Source of the DNA: Candidatus Saccharimonadota bacterium
Lineage (GTDB): Bacteria; Patescibacteriota; Saccharimonadia; Saccharimonadales; OFTM59
Length of the DNA stretch: 38,689 bases
Assembly: GCA_029260875.1 (NCBI GenBank)
Contig: JAJDCL010000018.1
Span: 1 to 38,689, forward strand
Reading direction: 5' to 3'
The position numbers and the translations under genes are program-made. Below the pieces are notes generated by a model. The model had not been told where the DNA came from and did not search any database. It saw only the letters and a program-made list of their open reading frames with translations. Below, piece by piece: positions 23,142-29,874 of the stretch. Within the stretch, counting starts at the first letter, position 1. The number at the start of each line of letters is the position of its first letter.

Positions 23142-25985
23142 TTAGTTTATTCTGTATTTTTTCTGGCGCTTTTTGAATGCCGTATGTCCACCTTCTAATA
23201 CCTTGAGAGCAATTTTACGGATATCATCATCTTCCAATGAACCGGCAAGGTAGTGTATTTCAGATTCATTTTTCTCAGCAATGATTAACTGATCAGCATC
23301 ACTATTGATAACAACATTTCCATTGTTAGAGACAATGATTACTTGACGAGTTTTCTTTGCTTCCCTAAGGGCCGGAACTAGCTCGTCCATAATGAATGCG
23401 TTGTCGAGGTGGTCATCGTGCGAATCAATAATAATTGGATGCTCACCTTGTGCTAAATAAACCTTGATTAGAACTGTAGCCTTTTGGCCTAGAGAAAGCT
23501 TGTCGATGGCCACTGATTTGTACTTTGCTGACGGGTACACGGTTAAGTATTCACCGTACAAAAATCGATAGAAACTAAACAGATTTACATTAGGTGATTT
23601 TTTCAGTTTTGTTTTTAGACCAGTCCTGATTGACTCTAATTCAGCGAGTAAGTTAGGAATTTCTTCGGAGTCTCCGGATCGAATCTTGCGGTAAGCCTCA
23701 AGTGTTTTGAATAAATCAGAACCTTCCTTATCGTTTGTATTGACCGATCTAAGGTCAAAAATTTCTTCTGCCAATTGAACAAATTTCTCAGCATCAAATT
23801 TGATTGTTGCCGAGAATTCAACATCCTCAAGGATCTTCCCTTTATTCTCACCAAAAGTATTAGTTATCTGGATGTACTTGTCTTTGAGGCTGATCGACTG
23901 CTTGATGAGTTTTTCGAAGGCCTCATTGCGCCTACCTTCAAGTTCTTCTAGTTCAAGTTTGTTGGCGTTAAGCTTGTCTCGCTTAAGTTTATTCTGCTCT
24001 AAAGCATGTTCAAGATCTTTAATTTCCTGGCTTAGGGTCGCATGGCTTTTTGTAGTTGATTCCAATTTTTCTACTACCACTTGGCTCGTTTTCAAGTCGG
24101 TGATTGTCTTAGTTAGTTTCTGGTGAATTTGTTTAGACACATTCTCAAAGATAGGTTGGTATGTCGTAGAATTAATTTCAATTTCCGGGATAGTTTTATC
24201 AATCTTAAAGGCAATTAATGAGGTATTAATCTGCTTTATAGATGCATTGACAGTAGATAATTCGTACTCAACTTTGTCCCCTAATTCGCGTAAATGTAAC
24301 AATGTCGATTCATATTTTGACTTTTCTAACTTCAAATTCTGTACGTCTTGCTGCTTGGACTTTGCGAGATCGATAGTCTCTTTGCTCAAGCTCTTTTCAA
24401 GTTCAAGAAGCTTTTGTTTCTTGTCCTTTAATTGTTCATTGGTTTTCTTGTCAAACGTTGCTAAGTTCGTTATTTTCTCGGTGCTGGTCTCGGACTCAAG
24501 GGAGATAATTAACTCGTTAAGCTTCTTAATTCGTTCTTTAAAAAACGACTTCTCTTCCCTGATGCTCTTAAACTCAAATTCTAATTGAGAGTCTTTTATT
24601 TCCTTGCTTCCGAATACTACCTCATGGATCTGGCTATTAAGCCCACCACTCTTGAAGATGGCTTCTTCTAATTCCGCTTGCGCAATATAAGTTATATCCG
24701 CAAAGTCAACAAACTTATCCTCTAGGGCGTTTTTTGAAAAAGAGTTATTGTTGACGTACTCTAGAGAGACTTTAAGGCTTATACCTGTATTCGATGAGAT
24801 TCTCTTTACAAAAGAGTTTGGATCATCGCTTTGTTTCCTATCAAAGTAGCAGTTCGCGAGTAGGTCTACAAAAGCAGTCTTACCCGAACCCTTTGCTCCT
24901 GTGACTGCAATCAAGTCAGCATTCAAAGGGATGTGGACTCCTTGAATCTTTAGGTGTTTATCGATGATTGTCTCTTCAATATCTATTGATTCCAAGGACA
25001 GGCCACTTTTTAAGAACGTGGGATCTGTTGGCTGAATCGAAACTCTCTCCTCAGGCTCATACAAGAGTTGTCTTAAACCTTCAAAAGAAGGATTCGCCCT
25101 AACCCAACAGAACCGCATCTCGCAGTCGGTGTCGTTGCATACGTGCCCTTTCTTACCACGTAGTGCGCAGGGCCTAAGAAGCTCGTTTAGCTCGTGCCCA
25201 TCACTACCATGTATGCATGGTTTAAGAGTTTTGAACTCTTTTCGGAATGCTCCTTCGCCTTCTTTGTAGGGGTCTTTGCCCAAGCACCATTGCGAGGTCT
25301 TTGCGTTAGAACTGAAGACCATATCACTTGCTTGTAAAAGTGTTTTCCTTGTCTGGTGATCTTGCCCTTCCCATGCTATGTCTGACCAGATCTGCTCCGC
25401 GACAACTAGAATGTACTTATCTTTAAAACGCTTATCTTCTGTCAGCACTTTGATTACATTCTCAAGACTGACTACCGCATTGCCCGCACCGACTTCAATC
25501 TCAGTGCCATTGAGGCTATTGTCTTCTTCGCGTAATTTTTTTCCAAGTTCTCTGAGGTTGGTTTCATCTATTCGCATCTTATACTGAGTATCTTGCGGCC
25601 GGTTTTCATAAACGAAATTTAAGTTGCCTAAAAACTGTTGTTCAATCAGGGACGCAGGGAGCGTTTCTGAGAAAATTACATGGTAGTTTATGCGTTTGTC
25701 ATCAACGAAGTTATCAAGCCTTAGCTCTATATTTGGAAGCAACTGGTGAACATTCTTCAGCCTCCCATTGTCTTTAAACTCTTGTAACTTCTTGTATCCC
25801 TCAATAGAAAAGTAGTCTGTAATTCCAAGTACGCCAATCTCGCCTCTTGATTCAATCTCTTTAAGATATGTTTCCCAATCTGGTTGCCCATCACCAAGCC
25901 TTGGAAATTTATTGTTAAGATAGGAAGTTGGACTATGTATATGCAAGTCCCATTTTCTCCATATTGATCCGCGTTTGTAGTCCAT
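23142..25985 (-). CDS. PHP-domain/SMC-like ATPase (TrlF/Ppl type)
   Basis: 947 residues from ATG at 25985; a TTG at 25994 is an alternative start. The N-terminal PHP phosphoesterase has KWDLHIHSP (H-x-H), GITDYFSI, a Glu in LLPNIELRL and CIHGSDGHE (Asp and His). A Cys cluster (CALRGKKGHVCNDTDCEMRF, then C) may bind zinc. The ATPase has Walker A TGAKGSGKT, a long coiled coil (about 475-720), the ABC signature LSLGQKA and Walker B PIIIDSHDDH. PHP plus SMC-like ATPase matches the TrlF family and the single-gene Ppl antiphage system. Residues look intact. The end is 48 bp from the convergent STAND gene. Confidence 0.82.
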   Translation of the reverse strand: MDYKRGSIWRKWDLHIHSPTSYLNNKFPRLGDGQPDWETYLKEIESRGEIGVLGITDYFSIEGYKKLQEFKDNGRLKNVHQLLPNIELRLDNFVDDKRINYHVIFSETLPASLIEQQFLGNLNFVYENRPQDTQYKMRIDETNLRELGKKLREEDNSLNGTEIEVGAGNAVVSLENVIKVLTEDKRFKDKYILVVAEQIWSDIAWEGQDHQTRKTLLQASDMVFSSNAKTSQWCLGKDPYKEGEGAFRKEFKTLKPCIHGSDGHELNELLRPCALRGKKGHVCNDTDCEMRFCWVRANPSFEGLRQLLYEPEERVSIQPTDPTFLKSGLSLESIDIEETIIDKHLKIQGVHIPLNADLIAVTGAKGSGKTAFVDLLANCYFDRKQSDDPNSFVKRISSNTGISLKVSLEYVNNNSFSKNALEDKFVDFADITYIAQAELEEAIFKSGGLNSQIHEVVFGSKEIKDSQLEFEFKSIREEKSFFKERIKKLNELIISLESETSTEKITNLATFDKKTNEQLKDKKQKLLELEKSLSKETIDLAKSKQQDVQNLKLEKSKYESTLLHLRELGDKVEYELSTVNASIKQINTSLIAFKIDKTIPEIEINSTTYQPIFENVSKQIHQKLTKTITDLKTSQVVVEKLESTTKSHATLSQEIKDLEHALEQNKLKRDKLNANKLELEELEGRRNEAFEKLIKQSISLKDKYIQITNTFGENKGKILEDVEFSATIKFDAEKFVQLAEEIFDLRSVNTNDKEGSDLFKTLEAYRKIRSGDSEEIPNLLAELESIRTGLKTKLKKSPNVNLFSFYRFLYGEYLTVYPSAKYKSVAIDKLSLGQKATVLIKVYLAQGEHPIIIDSHDDHLDNAFIMDELVPALREAKKTRQVIIVSNNGNVVINSDADQLIIAEKNESEIHYLAGSLEDDDIRKIALKVLEGGHTAFKKRQKKYRIN

Positions 25986-26059
25986 ATGTAACAATTCTAC
26001 ACCCTATTAACGAGGTAATTAAGTACTTAAGGTTGCTTATGTGTTTTAAATACAGGAGT

Positions 26060-26224
26060 TTATTCTGTTTTTAAGACATGGTGTTTTTTTATAGCTTCTT
26101 GTAGAGCGTATTTTGCTATTACGTCTAAATCATAGACGAGCTGTTCAATTTCGATATCTGTCATATTTTTGGCTGAGCTACCAAGAAGTTCTCGAGCCTC
26201 TTCAGTGCTTAATACTGGATCCAT
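26060..26224 (-). CDS. 54-residue acidic helical protein
   Basis: ATG at 26224, two bases after the DUF805 stop, so the genes are coupled. The product starts MDPVLSTEEARELLGSSAKN and continues MTDIEIEQLVYDLDVIAKYA, then LQEAIKKHHVLKTE. It is fully helical with a regular acidic/hydrophobic pattern. Small proteins of this look (S-x-E-E-A-R-x-L-L-G ... L-x-D-L-x-x-I-A) recur in mobile elements, but function is unknown. Confidence 0.65.
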   Translation of the reverse strand: MDPVLSTEEARELLGSSAKNMTDIEIEQLVYDLDVIAKYALQEAIKKHHVLKTE

Positions 26225-26226
26225 TG

Positions 26227-26685
26227 TTATTCCCCTGTCATGAGTAGGAATGAGAAGAACAATCCAGAAAGATAGATCATGAACAAAGTAACAGACACTA
26301 TTCCGGCGATTCTGCTTCCGCCCTTGAAACGAATGCCGTAGATACGACTTATCCTAGACTCTTCGCCCCACCTATTCTCGCCTTTAGTACTGGGAAGTAT
26401 CCAGAGGTATATCAGAAAGAATAGTGTTGCTGGTGGCAGCAAGAAGAGTGCCCGCCAGCCGCTTTTATTGCCATCGTGCAGACGCCTGACTGACCATAAG
26501 ATTATGAATACGACCAGTACTATGCTGGTAGCGCGTGCAAAGGTCGCTACATTCATATTCGAATCAACAGTACCTTCCACTGATCTTGCTAAAGAAAGTG
26601 CCGCCGAAAACGCTGGAAACGCAAAAAGCATAGTCCAGAAATAAGATATTTGATTTAGTCTAGCTTTATTTGAATGCTCCGACAT
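26227..26685 (-). CDS. DUF805 membrane protein
   Basis: 152 residues with four likely membrane helices. SVRRLHDGNKSGWRALFLLP then LFFLIYLWILPSTKGENRWG is the DUF805 (YhaH-like) signature. Role unknown; cargo membrane proteins in elements can act in immunity, exclusion or surface change. Shine-Dalgarno AAGGGAG lies before the ATG at 26685. Upstream is a structured leader RNA ending in a terminator-like stem, so expression is probably conditional. The 54-residue gene follows directly. Confidence 0.82.
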   Translation of the reverse strand: MSEHSNKARLNQISYFWTMLFAFPAFSAALSLARSVEGTVDSNMNVATFARATSIVLVVFIILWSVRRLHDGNKSGWRALFLLPPATLFFLIYLWILPSTKGENRWGEESRISRIYGIRFKGGSRIAGIVSVTLFMIYLSGLFFSFLLMTGE

Positions 26686-26713
26686 ATGGCTCCCTTGTTA
26701 ATGGGGCTGAAAT

Positions 26714-26839
26714 AAAAAAGGACAACCCCTCTAGATTGTCTAGACCAACACAGGTTGTACCCTGCGCTTTCGAGAGGTTGCCCTTTTTGGGTACAACCAA
26801 TCAAAAATTGGCTTTCTTACAAGCTGTGTTGATCTAGAC
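26714..26839 (-). ncRNA. Structured leader RNA with pseudoknot/terminator, before DUF805
   Basis: Minus strand, 5' end at 26839, 6 nt after a TATGAT box (26846-26851). P1: 26824-26839 pairs with 26738-26753 (16 bp, one G-U; on the plus strand this would be a C-A mismatch, so the RNA is minus-sense). A small hairpin lies at 26797-26811. P3: 26789-26798 pairs with 26753-26762 (10 bp, perfect). The loop of P3 (26772-26788) pairs with 26715-26731 beyond P1, about 17 bp ending in a U tract. The last stem can be an intrinsic terminator or a pseudoknot. No known family recognised. Confidence 0.65.
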
Positions 26840-26873
26840 CTCCATATCATAGCAAAAGATCTATACTATCTGT

Positions 26874-27349
26874 ATGGGTGATAACGACCATTCTGATAAA
26901 AGTCTTGAGCAAAGGTATCTCAAAGCACTCTTTCTTATTGAAGAAAGATTAGAATACATGTCCCAAGCAATTGACAGAAATACAGCAGCAATCAATATAA
27001 TCAGGGAATCTTTGCCACCGGTTCCCGTAACTCCTATTCTTGTTTCTGAATTGAAGTATGATTATAAAACTAAGACTCTATGGGCTGACGAACGTTATTA
27101 CATTAAATTTGAAGGTAAACAAGCCCAGTTGCTCGCACGACTATTTACCAAAACAGGCATACCACGAAGCACACCCTTGCTTATTGACACATTAGTAGAG
27201 GAATCTTTTGATTATGCAACGAATAAGTCGCAGAAACCAAGAACTTCTACTTAAGAGCTAATGAAGTAAAGAAAAAACTTGATGAGGGTTTTAGGACAAA
27301 TAACTTACTAACCGTTACGTTGAAAAAGATCTATTTCAATCACGATTAA
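26874..27349 (+). pseudogene. Winged-helix-like element protein with a -1 frameshift
   Basis: The first frame runs 126 residues to a stop at 27252. From about 27215 the -1 frame continues VAETKNFYLRANEVKKKLDE then GFRTNNLLTVTLKKIYFNHD to TAA at 27347. The joined protein of about 158 residues has a helical N terminus (1-45) and a C-terminal half resembling an OmpR-type winged helix (LKYDYKTKTLWADERYYIKF ... LTVTLKKIYF). No slippery heptamer is present, so mutation or sequencing error is likelier than programmed shifting. ATG follows TATACT by 6 nt (leaderless), divergent from the leader RNA of DUF805. Confidence 0.6.
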
Positions 27350-27396
27350 CAGGGGCGCATAGTTTTAGAACGTTTTATCGTCAATGAGTTGCTTTA

Positions 27397-27513
27397 ATGC
27401 TAATCATGCAGGACAAGATAGGCGATTTAGATCCTCAAGAGCTTAACCAATTAGTTGAGTTCTTTAAGCTTCTTGCTGAGATTGAGAGTGGTGATGCAGA
27501 GAAAACCAAGTGA
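27397..27513 (+). CDS. 38-residue hypothetical protein
   Basis: ATG at 27397 (or 27406). The sequence reads IGDLDPQELNQLVEFFKLLA then EIESGDAEKTK, acidic and helical. It overlaps the start of the next gene by 20 bp, suggesting translational coupling. No family recognised; kept because composition and coupling look real. Confidence 0.45.
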   Translation: MLIMQDKIGDLDPQELNQLVEFFKLLAEIESGDAEKTK

Positions 27514-28036
27514 AGATATGCCGAGGGGCTTAAAGCCGTTGCAGATAAAGTTTTTTGCCCTTCTGGGACAAGAAGGGCCTAAGCCTATCCCACCAAAACT
27601 TGTCTTGATTTTTGGCTATCCGTTATCAGTTATGATCGTGCAGCTTCTTTTTTGGAAAGGCATGCAAATGCGGAAAGATGGGTTCATTTTTAAAACAGAG
27701 AAAGACTTCATTGATGAAGTCGGGTTAACATCAGCTCAGCAGAAGCTTGCGATCAAAAAAGGTAAAGCATTTGGATTCCTGACTGTTGAGCGTAAAGGTA
27801 TTCCTGCTAAGCGCCACTATCTACTTGATTTTGATAGATTGGTTGATGCAACGATCAATGAGGCAGCCCGAAAAGGCATTGTGCTAACAAAAAGCTATTT
27901 CAAGTTAGCTTCTAAGCACCGACAGCACTCAGGTGCTAAGAGCCAATCTAATACAGATAACACTACAGAAACCACAGCAAGATATCACAGTACCCAATCA
28001 ATCGGTTCTGTATTGCCCAATAAATACAAACGGTAG
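27494..28036 (+). CDS. Winged-helix DNA-binding protein of mobile elements
   Basis: 180 residues from ATG at 27494. Residues about 40-125 (YPLSVMIVQLLFWKGMQMRK, then FIFKTEKDFIDEVGLTSAQQ, GFLTVERKGIPAKRHYLLDF) match a winged-helix domain seen in plasmid and phage proteins linked to replication or regulation, where a W-x-x-x-T-x-x-E-x-x-x-x-x-G-L-S pattern is common. The C-terminal 45 residues are Ser/Thr/Asn-rich and likely disordered. It precedes the recombinase; the promoter of the recombinase leader RNA overlaps its 3' end. Confidence 0.65.
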   Translation: MQRKPSEDMPRGLKPLQIKFFALLGQEGPKPIPPKLVLIFGYPLSVMIVQLLFWKGMQMRKDGFIFKTEKDFIDEVGLTSAQQKLAIKKGKAFGFLTVERKGIPAKRHYLLDFDRLVDATINEAARKGIVLTKSYFKLASKHRQHSGAKSQSNTDNTTETTARYHSTQSIGSVLPNKYKR

Positions 28037-28042
28037 TAAAAT
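28013..28042 (+). promoter_or_regulatory. Promoter of the recombinase leader RNA
   Basis: TTGCCC (28013-28018) and TAAAAT (28037-28042) are 18 bp apart. The start expected near 28048 coincides with the first base of helix P1 of the RNA. Confidence 0.5.
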
Positions 28043-28047
28043 GAAAG

Positions 28048-28167
28048 GGCTTTTCCAGTTTAATACTATATCGCAGCGCCTTTTTATTTCTGCTCTTAAT
28101 GGGCGGTTGTGTTCAGAAAGACGCTGCAAAGTTGTTGGACTGGAAAAGCCACAACCGTCCATTTTTT
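28048..28167 (+). ncRNA. Structured leader RNA with pseudoknot/terminator, before the serine recombinase
   Basis: P1: 28048-28059 pairs with 28139-28150 (12 bp, perfect). P2: 28073-28078 with 28122-28127. P3: 28087-28092 with 28114-28119. The apical loop segment 28098-28110 pairs with 28151-28163 (13 bp, one G-U), directly 3' of P1 and running into a T tract to 28167. That last stem can act as an intrinsic terminator or, with P1-P3 kept, a pseudoknot. The recombinase Shine-Dalgarno (AAGGAG) starts 7 nt later. Same topology as the RNA before DUF805. Confidence 0.65.
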
Positions 28168-28185
28168 GTATTTAAGGAGCAGCCA

Positions 28186-29664
28186 ATGAAAGCGTTTCTA
28201 TTAGCCAGAGTATCTACTGATGATCAGAAAGATGCGTTACCTGCCCAGACTTTTCGGTTAACGGAATACGCTAAGCGAAGAGGATATGACTTCAAGCTAT
28301 TTGAGCTGAAAGAATCAGCATACAAAGGTAATCGTGATTATTTCGGTCAGGTTGTGCGTGAAATTGAACTCAATAATGATCCAGCAATTGTAGTTTTTGG
28401 TAAGATTGACAGATATACCCGTGATTCTAGTTCAAATGAAGTTCGTATACTGCAGTCGTTGTACCGATCTGGTAAGATTGAACTTCACTTCCCCTCTGAT
28501 AACCTCTTCATTCATAAAGACTCACCAGCTACCGATCTCCTCAGATTAGGTATGGGAATTGTCGTTGCGCAATATTACTCTGATGCAATCAGCGATAATG
28601 TTAAAAGACGGTTTGAGCAGAAATGGCGAGATGGAGAATGGACTGGTGTAGCACCTATAGGTTATAAGAACACAGTTAAAGAATCAGGTAAGAAATGGAT
28701 TGAGATTGATACCTTCAAGGCTGAAGCCGTAAGAGAAGCTTTCAGGTCATATGCAACAGGACTTACATCACTTCGAGAAATAAGTAAGAAGTGGCAATCA
28801 GACTTTGGAATCAAAGTTAATCAAAGCAGTATCGACATCATGCTCAAGAATCCGTTTTACTACGGCGTAATGCGCGTTAAGGGTCAATTGTACCCTCATA
28901 AATATGAAGCTCTCATTTCTAAACAACTATATGATGATGCTGAACGGATCAGAAATGGGTACAAAGTTAAACCTCATAGGTGGGGCGGACTTCCCTATGC
29001 ATATAGGGGGCTGATAAGTTGTGCGGAATGTGGCTGTAGAATTACTTTTGAAAAGAAGAAAGGTAAATATATTTACGGGCATTGTACGCAATATAGAGGC
29101 AAACATAACGCTACATATATTTCAGAGGATATACTTACCGTTCAGCTTGCTGAACTATTCAAATCTATCCAGATACCACGCAATGCGTATAAGCAAGTGA
29201 GCGAGGCTCTACGAGCTTCACACCAAGACAAAATTCGCATGAGAGATTCATCATTGGCAACCTTGGATACCGAGATAGAAAAGTATCAGAGTCGTATTGA
29301 GAAAGTATATGAAGACTACTTAGATGAGAAGATTCCTGAGGACCTATATCAGCGTAAATTTGATGAGTATAAAGCCACCCAGAAGAATCTTCAAAACAAG
29401 CGATTAAACATCGAACAAATCGAAGAAGAATACTACGGAACAATGGCTCATCTGTTAAAGCTCTCGAAACATGCTCCTATGCTTTTCGGAAAGGGCGATG
29501 TGGAGCAAAAACGCGCGATCATTAATTTAACGCTTTCGAACTTATTGCTGGATGGAGATAAACTTCGGTGGGAACTAAAAAAGCCATTCGATACAATGGC
29601 TTTTTGTAATGATAATGGTAATTGGCTCCTGGGGCCGGACTCGAACCGGCAACCATTCGATTAA
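28186..29664 (+). CDS. Large serine recombinase (integrase) of the element
   Basis: 492 residues from ATG at 28186 with Shine-Dalgarno AAGGAG. N-terminal resolvase domain with catalytic Ser10 in FLLARVSTDDQ; recombinase domain (about 160-260); zinc ribbon (CAECGCRITF ... YGHC); coiled coil (about 345-420) typical of this class. It makes strand exchange between attP and attB. The last 13 residues (WLLGPDSNRQPFD) are read through the attachment core into the antisense strand of tRNA-Asn; the native tail lies orphaned at 20449-20574. An 11-bp hairpin with A and T runs is inside the coding 3' end. Expression is probably controlled by the leader RNA. Confidence 0.92.
   Translation: MKAFLLARVSTDDQKDALPAQTFRLTEYAKRRGYDFKLFELKESAYKGNRDYFGQVVREIELNNDPAIVVFGKIDRYTRDSSSNEVRILQSLYRSGKIELHFPSDNLFIHKDSPATDLLRLGMGIVVAQYYSDAISDNVKRRFEQKWRDGEWTGVAPIGYKNTVKESGKKWIEIDTFKAEAVREAFRSYATGLTSLREISKKWQSDFGIKVNQSSIDIMLKNPFYYGVMRVKGQLYPHKYEALISKQLYDDAERIRNGYKVKPHRWGGLPYAYRGLISCAECGCRITFEKKKGKYIYGHCTQYRGKHNATYISEDILTVQLAELFKSIQIPRNAYKQVSEALRASHQDKIRMRDSSLATLDTEIEKYQSRIEKVYEDYLDEKIPEDLYQRKFDEYKATQKNLQNKRLNIEQIEEEYYGTMAHLLKLSKHAPMLFGKGDVEQKRAIINLTLSNLLLDGDKLRWELKKPFDTMAFCNDNGNWLLGPDSNRQPFD
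29578..29605. terminator. Bidirectional terminator inside the recombinase 3' end
   Basis: AAAAAGCCATT (29578-29588) and AATGGCTTTTT (29595-29605) are perfect inverted repeats with a 6-nt loop. On the minus strand it lies 18 nt after the CCA of tRNA-Asn and ends in a T run, so it can replace the tRNA's displaced terminator. Confidence 0.65.
29622..29629. other. Right attachment core (attR)
   Basis: TTGGCTCC covering the encoded CCA, the discriminator and the last acceptor bases of tRNA-Asn; identical to 20448-20455. Confidence 0.65.
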
Positions 29665-29697
29665 CAGTCGAATGCTCTACCATTGAGCTACCCAGGA
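29623..29697 (-). tRNA. tRNA-Asn (anticodon GTT)
   Basis: Minus strand: acceptor TCCTGGG/CCCAGGA, D arm, anticodon stem TTCGA/TCGAA with loop CTGTTAA, T arm GCCGG/CCGGC, discriminator G and encoded CCA. Intact after integration. The 3' 42 bp also encode, antisense, the end of the recombinase. Confidence 0.97.
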
Positions 29698-29810
29698 CCG
29701 TAATGAGACAAACCTACGGTTTTTCTCATCGTCACTTGCGAAGTAAATTCGCATCCCGCACAGCGGGACCGCTCCTGCTCTTTTCCCTCGAATAAGGAAT
29801 AGACTGCCAA

Positions 29811-29839
29811 ATTATACCTAAGCGTGGGGTTCGGTGCAA
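29811..29839 (-). promoter_or_regulatory. Promoter of tRNA-Asn
   Basis: TTGCAC (29834-29839) and TATAAT (29811-29816) on the minus strand are 17 bp apart, giving a 5' leader of about 105 nt before the tRNA. It abuts the divergent cfa promoter. Confidence 0.6.
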
Positions 29840-29874
29840 TTGTATCTGATGACCAGAGTGCTACAATGCCAATT

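Larger units (their letters stand above)
20448..29629. mobile_element. 9.17-kb integrative element in tRNA-Asn with serine recombinase and defence-type cargo
   Basis: The boundary is the direct repeat TTGGCTCC at 20448-20455 and 29622-29629; the right copy covers the CCA end of tRNA-Asn. Support beyond the short repeat: joining the ends extends the recombinase reading frame in phase by 41 codons, and removing the element puts a 13-bp terminator hairpin right behind tRNA-Asn. Contents: Mrr-STAND ATPase, PHP-ATPase, 54-residue protein, DUF805, winged-helix proteins, 38-residue protein, serine recombinase and two structured RNAs. The DNA is visibly more AT-rich than the flanks. Confidence 0.75.

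Noticed and set aside
26714-26839. Integron attC site
   Set aside because: Long imperfect palindromes are present but the conserved core-site triplets and extrahelical bases do not fit, and the helices include a terminator with a U tract.
27200-27260. Programmed -1 ribosomal frameshift
   Set aside because: No slippery heptamer and no clear downstream structure at the switch; mutation or sequencing error is simpler.
27511-27513. UGA read as an amino acid, as in Absconditabacteria and Gracilibacteria
   Set aside because: TGA ends several coupled genes and the transposase, and no intact gene contains an in-frame TGA.
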